The notes under the pieces were generated by a model. That model was given only the letters and a program-made list of their open reading frames with translations, was not told the DNA's origin and did no database searches. A stretch of DNA of 13,772 bases, taken from Acidobacteriota bacterium (GTDB lineage Bacteria > Acidobacteriota > Blastocatellia > RBC074). Location: contig JABFSD010000611.1 of assembly GCA_013140935.1 (NCBI GenBank), positions 1-13,772 of the forward strand, given 5' to 3'. The translations under genes were made by a program, and so were the position numbers. Position 1 is the first letter of the stretch. Every line of letters starts with the position of its first letter. This document shows, one piece after another, positions 1 to 7,665 of this stretch.

Positions 1-13
1 TGCGATCATGGAT

Positions 14-535
14 TCAACTCGTATTCAAAAAAGGAGTGAGCCAACGGCCTACGCGCCCGCACCAGCGGCAGACGAGTACGCCGAGCGCCGTCAGACGCGG
101 CTGCGGGATGGCAGGCCACGCCCAAACCGACGCGCGCAGCTTGCCCGCAGTCGCTGTCACAGCGGAAGCATGATCCGTCACGTTTTCTTTCGGCGGAGTT
201 GGCGGAGTGGGTAGCGGAGGCGTTACCGCAGCAGGTTGCCGTGCTGCCAAACGACGGCGATAGGTACGTTGGCGATCCCCATGATCGAGGCGTCCGGCGT
301 CGCTGTGTTGATGGCGCTGACGGGCTGCGCGTAGCTGTTGCGCCCGCGCTTGCGTGCGACAGGCGGCGCAGCAATACCGCTGCCCGCGATCACACGCGCG
401 ACACAAAAAGAAGCGCGCTCCGCCAGCAGGTGCGCGGCAAAAGCGTGGGCGGAAAGCCTCCGCCGCGTGGTAGCCAACATCGCAGCCGTCTCGTGGAAGA
501 TAGACAAAAGCTGCCTGCGAATGGCACGATCGCAT
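14..535 (-). CDS. Cys-rich small protein of uncharacterised family (putative zinc-binding)
   Basis: The frame is open on the minus strand from a GTG at 607 to the TGA at 14-16. I place the start at the in-frame ATG at 535 because a terminator hairpin covers 586-614, but no ribosome site is visible and the true start could be further in. Visible motifs are FLCRACDRGQRYCCAAC about one third of the way in, then an Arg-rich stretch ending RTYRRR, a Pro-rich linker, and a C-terminal VCRWCGRVGRWLTPF. The CxxC pairs at both ends suggest zinc binding. From memory this combination marks a common short family often found beside transposase genes; I know no function for it. The neighbour is an IS1-like remnant on the same strand, which fits a mobile-element context. 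Codon-level intactness is clear, but expression is uncertain. Confidence 0.5.
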   Translation of the reverse strand: MRSCHSQAAFVYLPRDGCDVGYHAAEAFRPRFCRAPAGGARFFLCRACDRGQRYCCAACRTQARAQQLRAARQRHQHSDAGRLDHGDRQRTYRRRLAARQPAAVTPPLPTPPTPPKENVTDHASAVTATAGKLRASVWAWPAIPQPRLTALGVLVCRWCGRVGRWLTPFLNTS

Positions 536-575
536 CAATGCGTTTGAAGCTGAGTGCCGTTCGCGGTAAGCAGCC

Positions 576-614
576 GAAAGAGAAAAACCCCGGTTGCGAC
601 AAACCACCGGGGTT
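576..614 (-). terminator. intrinsic terminator, minus strand
   Basis: The arms 586-593 (AACCCCGG) and 607-614 (CCGGGGTT) are perfectly complementary. Read on the minus strand, the second arm runs directly into TTTTTCTCTTT. It would stop transcription coming from the transposase remnant before it reaches the Cys-rich ORF. On the plus strand there is no T tract after the stem. Confidence 0.65.
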
Positions 615-736
615 CACTATTTAGCGCGACCTCGTACTCAAAAGAAATGGCCACCTCCAGACTGCGCCTGCGGCGATGATACTGTTATGCCATTTTACGC
701 CGCGTTCCGTGGAACCCCGACGCACTGCTCATTTTT

Positions 737-1344
737 CTACGTTTTCAGGTGCGCGATTACATGCCCACGCTCTTTGATTTGCGCCATCAACGCGGGTGCG
801 ACTTCTTCTTCGGTTTTGCCGATGGCGCGCCCGATGCGCAGCCGCGTATCGGTTTCGAGCGCCGTCCCGCGCCAGAAGGTGCCGCGTTCTTCCTCTTCGG
901 GAAGCCCTTTTTTTCGCCCTTGTGGCCGACGTAAGTCCACAGGGCGTCCAGTTGCGCGCGACTGATTTGATGATCGCGCAGCAAGACTGCTTCTATGTGC
1001 TCCATCTGCGGCGCGACCTGCTGCAACCAGGCGGTGACGGTTTCTTCCTTGATGCCTTTGATGCGATGGATGGCGGCCAGCGAATTGCGGTCGGCCAACA
1101 TCGCCAGGCATTCGATAATCGTTTTCTCGTCGTGTTGCTTGCCATGAAAGACCGTGCCTTTGGTGGCGGCGCAGACCTTGAGACAGGTCTTACATTGCCA
1201 CCGTTGACAGCCTTTGCGCGTCGTACCGAACTTCCGCAGGTTGTGAGCGCCTACGCGCCCGTAATCTGCGCACTGCTTGTTCCAGCAAAAGGCGCTGGGT
1301 GACGCTAATTCGGGAGTTTGCTGCGTTTTATCCGGGGTTTTCAT
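737..1344 (-). pseudogene. truncated IS1-family-like transposase (two overlapping frames)
   Basis: Frame 1 begins at the ATG at 1344 and shows a Cys-rich zinc-finger-like N terminus (CWNKQC, then CQRWQCKTC), a helix-turn-helix-like middle, and [12 protein letters not shown], which holds the probable first catalytic Asp. The product then continues in the -1 frame ([21 protein letters not shown] and [22 protein letters not shown]) up to ERGH, diverges, and stops at 737-739. Relatives as I know them run on for well over 100 more residues, including the second Asp (near SDGW) and the Glu of the DDE site. That part is missing, so the enzyme is dead. The truncation point is near 760. No second copy or clear terminal inverted repeat is visible. 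The other explanation, a short natural transposase, is unlikely given the abrupt loss of similarity. Confidence 0.8.
907..913 (-). promoter_or_regulatory. A AAA AAG slippery heptamer (programmed -1 frameshift site)
   Basis: On the minus strand the frame-1 codons GAA AAA AAG cover 915-907, giving the canonical X XXY YYZ heptamer A AAA AAG. Slipping back one base here gives GGG CTT CCC GAA, which is exactly the frame in which the transposase similarity continues. A small stem (CTTCC and GGAAG) follows two bases later. IS1-family elements are known to make their transposase by -1 frameshifting on an A-rich site. The site is preserved although the element is truncated. Confidence 0.7.
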
Positions 1345-2225
1345 ACCGGATATGGTAAATCAATTCATCCAAGGTAGACCACCCACGTTTGGTGAGTGCT
1401 AGGCTTCTCAAAAATTGAGTTATGCCAAAGCTGCGCCCAAAACGGAGCCACTACCAAAAAGCCTCCTTAGCGAAAAAGGTGGCGCGAATAAAGGTGGCGT
1501 CTTCTCCTTCGTATGATAATTCCGTTCGCCCGAACGAAATGTCACCCGTGAATAGCTAATAAATTTCCGACTGGGAGAGCAACCGTGCGTGATTTGTTGT
1601 AGGTAGCGAGTTAGGCATATACGCCAGTAAGCGAAACCCGTCAAGCGGAAAAATCGTCTTCCTTGAAATTTCTTTTTGAGAGGTAGAAATTAATAACCCA
1701 ATTAGAGCTAATGACTGAGTTAAACAGAATGTGTAGGTAAAAAATAATCAGGTCACTGCCCAGTGTTCGTATTCATTGCAAAAAACTCTGCTGCCAAAAA
1801 TAAAAGTTGACAGTAACTTTGCGGTCAGTTATCTCACCAAACCGAAGATTCTTACGACGAATTCGAAAAAATAATGACCAATGCGCAAGCTGCAACTGCT
1901 CAAATTGCCCTATCGTACGATGACGCTTTCCCCGGGCGACAAGGACTTTTCGGCCGGGAAGACTCACAACATCGGAGTCCGGCTGCCCAACCAAAACATT
2001 GCGACGAGATTTCGTCTTGCTCCGATTGTGAGGCCTTTCAAACGCACCGCGCCCAAATTCGCTTCAACCACGACGGCAAGAGCAAGACGAGATATGTGCA
2101 TAAGCTGACCGGCTCAGGCTTGGCCGTGGGCAGAACGTAGAGCTTATCCAAGCGTAACTTTCGCCTCACAATATCGGAATCAGGATTGACGAACAAATCT
2201 CGCAAACGGTAAAAGGGTTTGCCGC

Positions 2226-2294
2226 AAAAAGAGAAATGCCAGCAACTTCGACTTCGGATAACCGGAGGACGGTGTGAAGGCGACGTTGCTGGCA
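2226..2294 (-). terminator. long hairpin, possible minus-strand terminator or structured RNA
   Basis: The arms TGCCAGCAAC (2237-2246) and GTTGCTGGCA (2285-2294) are perfect complements. After single mismatches the pairing continues inward as TCG/CGA (2248-2250 with 2281-2283) and CTTC/GAAG (2252-2255 with 2276-2279). A small ACCG/CGGT stem in the loop (2261-2264 with 2270-2273) closes over GAGGA. This gives about 17 paired bases plus the apical 4. On the minus strand the stem is followed by TTTCTCTTTTT, as expected of an intrinsic terminator, but no minus-strand gene feeds it. Confidence 0.45.
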
Positions 2295-2392
2295 CCAAGG
2301 TGGGCTAACAACTTGAAGAAAGGAGAGCCATCATTGCGGGAGAAGCAGTTGATTGATGTACTCTCTGTAGAAGCGAGGCGAATTATACACGC

Positions 2393-2426
2393 AAAGCCTA
2401 TACGTGCAACCCCTGCATAGGCTTTT
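2393..2426 (+). promoter_or_regulatory. hairpin immediately upstream of selD
   Basis: AAAGCCTAT (2393-2401) and ATAGGCTTT (2417-2425) form a 9-bp stem. An inner GCA/TGC pair (2406-2408 with 2414-2416) leaves ACGT bulged on one side. The stem ends 12 bases before the selD ATG and is followed by TTTTAGTTTGATTTT. It may be a terminator for whatever lies upstream, or a leader structure of selD that also occupies the place where a ribosome site would be. A TATACA at 2384-2389 could be a -10 element, but I see no -35 at the right distance. Confidence 0.45.
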
Positions 2427-2437
2427 AGTTTGATTTT

Positions 2438-3475
<1,038 letters not shown>

Positions 3476-3877
3476 AGCCAATCACGCAACTACATTAAAT
3501 TTGCTCTCCACGTATTGCCCCGCTCCTCACTGCGGGTGTAACCTGCCGCTTGTAACTCAAACAAGAAAATTTCAGAGGCGCAAATTGAAAATTAGCCATA
3601 AATGATTAGTCTCAAACGCTGGACTGAGGGGAAATCATTTACCCTTTCGTCAACGCTCATTCAGGAATGCCTTCTTCTTATCCCATGGGAAGCAAACACG
3701 TCCTCTGGCATTAACCGTCTTTGTCTCCTGCCCGTTTGCCACGCAGGAGCAAAGCCTTAACAAAGAATAGCTCTCCAACTCGATTCTGTTTTTCGTGCCG
3801 GCTCAAGGCTTCTTCGCGCCCGTCATCACACGCAAGAGCCTGGGTAACCAGTAATTCCACCATTACGGAGGCTCCTC
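3476..3877. other. intergenic region after selD
   Basis: About 400 bases with no supportable gene. Just after selD a short CCCGC/GCGGG stem (3519-3523 with 3532-3536) lacks a T tract, so a selD terminator is not evident. A stronger hairpin lies at 3719-3754 (listed separately). A 5-bp stem GTAAT/ATTAC (3851-3855 with 3862-3866) sits directly before the GGAG ribosome site of the next gene and could affect its translation. Confidence 0.5.
3719..3754. repeat. 12-bp inverted repeat with one bulge
   Basis: CTTTG, a bulged T, and CTCCTGC (3719-3731) pair with GCAGGAG followed by CAAAG (3743-3754), leaving an 11-base loop. There is no T tract on either side, so it is not a standard intrinsic terminator. 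It may be part of a small RNA, a leader structure of the HTH gene, or an operator-like site. Function is not established. Confidence 0.4.
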
Positions 3878-4189
3878 ATGAAGCATTCCCACGATGATCT
3901 TTGGGACGCTGTTTCCGCAGCGCACCCAACGCAATTTCCAGACAACGCCGAAGCCGAACTAACCAACCCATTCGACGAATTCGTAAAACTGTCAGTAAAA
4001 GAACGGAAGGAGCGTTTCGTCTCTTCCCGCTACGCAGCGCAACTCTGCAACGTGACGCGGCGAACCATTCAATACTGGGTTGAGAAAAAACTGATCGTCG
4101 CCGTGCGCATCGGCAAAAAAAATCAGGTAGACCTGCGCTCCCTCGAAGCCTATCAGAAAAAGTGCGCCGACAAACTTGACGCCTCATAG
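3878..4189 (+). CDS. small helix-turn-helix DNA-binding protein (excisionase/MerR-like fold)
   Basis: A 103-residue protein begins with an acidic, probably unstructured N-terminal half (to about residue 45), followed by a helix-turn-helix domain: VSSRYAAQLCNVTRRTIQYW, then EKKLIVAVRIGKKNQVDLRSLEAYQKK. The pattern of a helix, RRTIQYW recognition helix, and a VRIGKKNQVDLRSLEAY wing is typical of the HTH_17/excisionase group, which bind DNA as regulators or recombination directionality factors. The start is supported by GGAG at 3867-3870, seven bases before ATG. No integrase, phage gene or target operon adjoins it. With 400 and 700 non-coding bases on its two sides it is an isolated gene, so its target cannot be inferred. 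It could regulate the secreted-protein cluster downstream, but nothing in the sequence proves this. Confidence 0.75.
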   Translation: MKHSHDDLWDAVSAAHPTQFPDNAEAELTNPFDEFVKLSVKERKERFVSSRYAAQLCNVTRRTIQYWVEKKLIVAVRIGKKNQVDLRSLEAYQKKCADKLDAS

Positions 4190-4646
4190 TTAGGCGGACG
4201 TCGCACATTCACTTTTTCACCCTGCGTCGCCTCCTCTTCGGGGCGCGTCAATATTGGTGTGTGTGAGTGAAGCGACGCATGTTTCAGTGTGACGGTGTGA
4301 GTTTGAAAAATAGACGCGCATTTAACGAAATTGGGGAAATTGGGGAATGGAGGTCGGGAAAAGGCGTGGTATATAACTCTTGTGTTAAGGAAAGTCAGGA
4401 CAAACACTGACAAGCATCGTCAAATTCGGCAGGTTTTCGTCAAAATAGGCAGCTATTTTGCCTGCGAGTTTTTCGCTATGCTCCGACACGTAGCTGGATA
4501 ACAACTTCGATTCTTACTGCCGCGCTTTTCGGCGTAATAGGAATAATGTGGACATTGCTCTGTCAAATTAAAATAAGTCGCAGGATAACAATTTTTATTG
4601 CGGGCGAATACCGGTTGTTATTTATGCCAATTGTCACTCTCGGTTA

Positions 4647-4689
4647 AGGGCACTTGCCTGATCTTGCCCTCGGAACTAGGCAAGTAGCC
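4647..4689 (+). promoter_or_regulatory. possible alternative hairpins in leader
   Basis: ACTTGCCT (4652-4659) and AGGCAAGT (4678-4685) are perfect complements. GGC/GCC (4649-4651 with 4687-4689) extends the stem past a bulged A. A competing stem AGGGCA/TGCCCT (4647-4652 with 4665-4670) uses part of the same left arm, so the two cannot form together. This could be a regulatory switch in the leader of the fibre-like gene, but there is no T tract, and no known riboswitch consensus that I recognise. Confidence 0.25.
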
Positions 4690-4841
4690 TTCACCGAGTT
4701 TCCTATTCCGTTTCTCGCTTTACTTGAAAGAGAACGGATGGCTCGCTCTCGATCACTGACTCACGAAACTTTTAGCTGGATTCCCGTTACGGCTGTTTTC
4801 ACCTCCAACAAATAGCGTAAGCGGCCGTAGTGTCATGACCT

Positions 4842-4866
4842 TCGGACAAGTTGCGAATCTGTCCGA
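4842..4866 (+). promoter_or_regulatory. hairpin just upstream of ribosome site
   Basis: TCGGACA (4842-4848) and TGTCCGA (4860-4866) form a 7-bp stem with an 11-base loop. It ends 10 bases before the GAAGGAG ribosome site (4877-4883) of the fibre-like gene. It may stabilise or tune the 5' end of that message. Only the pairing is seen; the role is inferred. Confidence 0.35.
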
Positions 4867-4888
4867 CCTATTTTCTGAAGGAGCCACG

Positions 4889-6805
4889 ATGAAACTCATT
4901 CCGCGTACCGTTGTTTTGTTTTGCTTGCTGCTTTCGTTGCACTTGCTCAGTTGGGCGCAACAGACCGAACCCGCGCTGCAAGTCATTCTCGATCAGGGCA
5001 AAGTGCGTTTCACCGCGCGCCAGCCTGAATGGCAGGTGCATCTCGCCGTCGCCAACCAACGCGGCGAAACCCTCTATGACAGCGGCCATAACCATTTCGG
5101 CGCGCTCGAATGGAATCTCACCGACCGCGAAAACCAACCGCTGGCCGGCGGGCTTTATCGTTACACGCTGACCTTGCAAGACTCTGCGGGCGCGACTGTG
5201 CGTCGTCATCAGGGCAGCTTCATTCTCGAACAGGACGCGCAACACCTGTGGATCACCGCGCAGGACGAAACCGCCCTTGGTGCCGACATTCTCGGCGGCG
5301 CGCTCACCGCCACTCGCGCCGCCGGACGCACGCTGGCCGGACGTGACCCCGCAGACCAGGCCCGCCGTAGCGTAGACGGACGTAAACTCGTCACTGGGGA
5401 TGGTGAAACCAAGCCGTCGGAGGCGGGCCTGCTGCTCGCACCGAATGCGCCAACGAGTACGGTTAATAGCCTGGCCAAGTTTACCAACACAGGTGGTGCA
5501 GTCAACGATTCGAATGTCTACGAGGTAGGCGGCAATGTCGGAATTGGGACGCAGACGCCGCAGAATGCATTGGACGTCGTTAAAAGCAGCCCGGGCGTGA
5601 TGAATAAAGGTTTCTACGAAACTGCCTCAGTGGAGCGGCCCGGCGACGTAAAGTTCGGTATCTATAATTCGGATCCTAACCCCATTGCCGCCGCGCTCAC
5701 CTTTGGAGCCACAAGATTCCTTGATGCGAATTCACGATACCCTGGATTCGAGCTCCAGCACGTTATTGCCAGCGCCACGGCCTCGAACCGCATGCGCTTC
5801 AATTTCATCGAGCGCAATTCGGGCGGAACCGTCGTCGCTTTCGTAGCCGACATCCTGAATGTTCTTGGGAACGGCAACGTCGGCATCGGGACGACTGCGC
5901 CAGCCCATCGGTTGCACGTCGTCAATAGCAGCGGAAACGCCATCTTTGGTGAGACCTCCCTGGCCAATTCGGCAGGGGTGCAAGGAAATACGACCGTGGC
6001 TAATGGCTACGGAGTTTGTGGAACCACGAACGCTACGAACGGTTATGGCGTCTTTGGTTACGCGGGAGGCGTGAATGGCTATGGCGTATTCGGCCAAGCC
6101 ACCGGCGCAGGTTATGGCGTCGTCGGCACTAACACCGACCTCGTGAATGGCACGGCAGGACAGTTCAACGGTCACGTCAACGTTAGCAACACGCTCGCGG
6201 TCGCTACCAACGGCTTGCTTAGAGTTGATAGCATCCGACCCAACGTGGGCAGTTCGGCCGTAACCTTGACCGGAAATCTGGCAGTCGTCGGCAGCCTGTC
6301 AAAAACCGATGGCTCATTCAAAATAGACCATCCGCTCGATCCGGCGAATAAGTATCTCTATCACTCCTTCGTCGAATCGCCGGATATGATGAATATCTAC
6401 AACGGCAACGTAACCACCGACCAGCTTGGCCTGGCCGTCATCACGCTGCCCGATTATTTTGAGACGCTCAACCGCGAATTCCGCTACCAACTCACCGTCA
6501 TCGGCAAATTCGCCCAGGCCATCGTCTCAGAAGAAATCAGCGGCAATCAGTTCCGCATAGAAACCAGTCAACCCAACACCAAAGTCTCATGGATGGTGAC
6601 CGGCGTCAGGCAGGACGCTTACGCCGAAGCCCACCGCATCCCCACCGAAGAACTCAAATCCGAAACCGAACGCGGCAGCTATCTGCATCCTGAAGTACAC
6701 GGGCAGCCGGAAGAAAAAGGACTCGAATGGGTGCGCCAGCCGGAAATGATGAAGCGGTTGAAGGAGCAACGGGAGAAGACTGAAAAAGAAAAGAGACACC
6801 AATGA
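4889..6805 (+). CDS. secreted fibre-like repeat protein
   Basis: The start is set at ATG 4889 because GAAGGAG stands five bases before it and the protein then opens with a clear signal peptide (MKLIPRTVVLFCLLLSLHLL, cleavage probably after SWA). An in-frame ATG at 4835 has neither. Residues of about 25-130 resemble an Ig/FlgD-like fold (LYDSGHNHFGALEWNLTDRE, then LAGGLYRYTLTLQD). Two GNVGIGT motifs near residues 215 and 329 are typical of phage-tail-fibre-like and surface adhesin repeats. They are followed at about 370-414 by four GYGV(C/F/V)G repeats, which suggest a beta-solenoid. From about 476 a conserved-looking C-terminal domain (KYLYHSFVESPDMMNIYNGN, then LPDYFETLNREFRYQLTVIG) ends in a highly charged Lys/Glu tail. 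I know similar proteins in acidobacteria but no defined function. Adhesion or a surface filament is an inference. It precedes an anchored protein and the RHS gene on the same strand. Confidence 0.8.
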   Translation: MKLIPRTVVLFCLLLSLHLLSWAQQTEPALQVILDQGKVRFTARQPEWQVHLAVANQRGETLYDSGHNHFGALEWNLTDRENQPLAGGLYRYTLTLQDSAGATVRRHQGSFILEQDAQHLWITAQDETALGADILGGALTATRAAGRTLAGRDPADQARRSVDGRKLVTGDGETKPSEAGLLLAPNAPTSTVNSLAKFTNTGGAVNDSNVYEVGGNVGIGTQTPQNALDVVKSSPGVMNKGFYETASVERPGDVKFGIYNSDPNPIAAALTFGATRFLDANSRYPGFELQHVIASATASNRMRFNFIERNSGGTVVAFVADILNVLGNGNVGIGTTAPAHRLHVVNSSGNAIFGETSLANSAGVQGNTTVANGYGVCGTTNATNGYGVFGYAGGVNGYGVFGQATGAGYGVVGTNTDLVNGTAGQFNGHVNVSNTLAVATNGLLRVDSIRPNVGSSAVTLTGNLAVVGSLSKTDGSFKIDHPLDPANKYLYHSFVESPDMMNIYNGNVTTDQLGLAVITLPDYFETLNREFRYQLTVIGKFAQAIVSEEISGNQFRIETSQPNTKVSWMVTGVRQDAYAEAHRIPTEELKSETERGSYLHPEVHGQPEEKGLEWVRQPEMMKRLKEQREKTEKEKRHQ

Positions 6806-6873
6806 AGAAGTAACAATACTCGTCTTCGACAGGTCTCATTTTTGATTTTCACAGCTTATTTATTAGAGGTGTT

Positions 6874-7587
6874 ATGAGATTCCCATTCAGCGTGTTACAG
6901 AAAAGCACATTCGTAGCCGTCGGTTTAGTCATTGCTATGGCTTTAACCATTGTAACAATCGGCAAAAGGGCCAGCCCTGTTGCCATTACTCAAACCAGAC
7001 CTTTTCAGTCCATTCCAGTGACTACGGCCTTCATTTCTGGAATGAACCTTGTTATTGGGTCAGCGGCTGTAGTGCGAGAGCGCGGAACGCAGGAAGTGCG
7101 TTTTAACCTTAACAACCAAGGAACTGAGAAATTGGAAATGGTGGATGTCCTGCTTTTTGATTTTGTGCTTCCGAATCGCCTGGAACGAGTGGAAGGCAAA
7201 CGAGTGCGCTGGAGCGCAAATGCGGGACAAACCACGTCAATATATTTTCCGTTAAGCAGGCCTGTAGAGACTGGGCATGGGTTAGCGATGTTGGTACGGT
7301 CCGCCGTTAGCACGAATGAAGTGCAGGATTTCGACTACCTCGAACTGATTCGTGACCTCTCGCGCAAAGGAAGTTTGAATGGAACGTTGCTAAACCTCAA
7401 CTTTCGCAAAGTTGCAAAAAGCACCGCAAATATAGGTTTTCTTCCTTGCCATTCTTTGTATCAACTTACGAAAGACCTGCTCAAAGAGAAAAATGTAGCG
7501 CCTTATCCGGCTTTTTCTTGTCAACCTGGAATAAGTCAATTTGAACTTCGCTTTGATACAAGCTTGGTCAAAAGCCTTAAAAAGTGA
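6874..7587 (+). CDS. membrane-anchored protein of unknown function
   Basis: A 237-residue protein with GAGG four to five bases before its ATG. One hydrophobic stretch at about residues 11-28 (TFVAVGLVIAMALTIVTIG) is a signal peptide or N-terminal membrane anchor, so the rest probably lies outside the cytoplasm. The middle (about 45-150) has alternating beta-like segments (VIGSAAVVRERGTQEVRFNL, VDVLLFDFVLPNRLERVEG, TTSIYFPLSRPV) and could be an Ig-like domain. The C-terminal part contains two Cys (GFLPCHSLY and AFSCQPG) that could form a disulfide. I do not recognise the family. It lies 68 bases after the fibre-like gene and 78 before the RHS gene, all on one strand, so the three may be co-transcribed. 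Confidence 0.7.
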   Translation: MRFPFSVLQKSTFVAVGLVIAMALTIVTIGKRASPVAITQTRPFQSIPVTTAFISGMNLVIGSAAVVRERGTQEVRFNLNNQGTEKLEMVDVLLFDFVLPNRLERVEGKRVRWSANAGQTTSIYFPLSRPVETGHGLAMLVRSAVSTNEVQDFDYLELIRDLSRKGSLNGTLLNLNFRKVAKSTANIGFLPCHSLYQLTKDLLKEKNVAPYPAFSCQPGISQFELRFDTSLVKSLKK

Positions 7588-7665
7588 GCATTTCACACCG
7601 TCGTAGGCGACCCACTCCGACCTCCTTTTATCGCCTTTCATTGTGCAAACGCTTACGGAGTCAGT

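Larger units (their letters stand above)
1345..2437. other. gene-poor intergenic region
   Basis: About 1.1 kb without a gene I can defend. Short open frames exist (for example plus 1881-2108, minus 2038-2298), but they overlap each other on both strands, lack ribosome sites, and have no motif I recognise. A TTGACA at 1807-1812 stands 17 bases before a poor -10 (TATCTC), so it is at best a weak promoter candidate. The start of the stretch, about 1345-1400, should contain the 5' end of the IS1-like element, but its boundary cannot be fixed. I see no tRNA, and in particular no selenocysteine tRNA. Two hairpins in the second half are listed separately. Confidence 0.5.
4190..4888. other. long leader/intergenic region before the fibre-like gene
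   Basis: About 700 bases without a defensible gene. The first part has low-complexity stretches: GT-rich DNA around 4255-4310 and a tandem GGGGAAATT near 4325-4350. The second part contains two hairpins listed separately (4647-4689 and 4842-4866). The frame of the next gene extends up to an ATG at 4835, but those 18 codons precede a much better start and cover the hairpin. No convincing -35/-10 pair was found by eye. Confidence 0.45.

Noticed and set aside
1420..1644. Minus-strand 74-residue ORF
   Set aside because: It has no family resemblance or start signal, and its composition looks like chance.
1807..1835. TTGACA with a 17-base spacer to TATCTC as a promoter
   Set aside because: The -10 is poor and no gene follows that I can support.
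1874..2140. Two overlapping plus-strand ORFs (from 1874 and 1881) and two minus-strand ORFs (1773-1994, 2038-2298)
   Set aside because: They have no ribosome sites, no recognised motifs and conflicting frames. A weak repeat of the string HNIG(V/I)R (1963-1992 and 2165-2194, about 21 of 30 bases alike) hints at decayed coding DNA but is not enough to call a gene.
4325..4375. G-rich tandem GGGGAAATT as a G-quadruplex or iteron origin
   Set aside because: There are only two units and uneven G runs; no replication gene or further iterons are nearby.
4835..4888. ATG 4835 as start of the fibre-like protein
   Set aside because: It has no ribosome site and places 18 residues before a normal signal peptide. 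ATG 4889 has GAAGGAG at good spacing.
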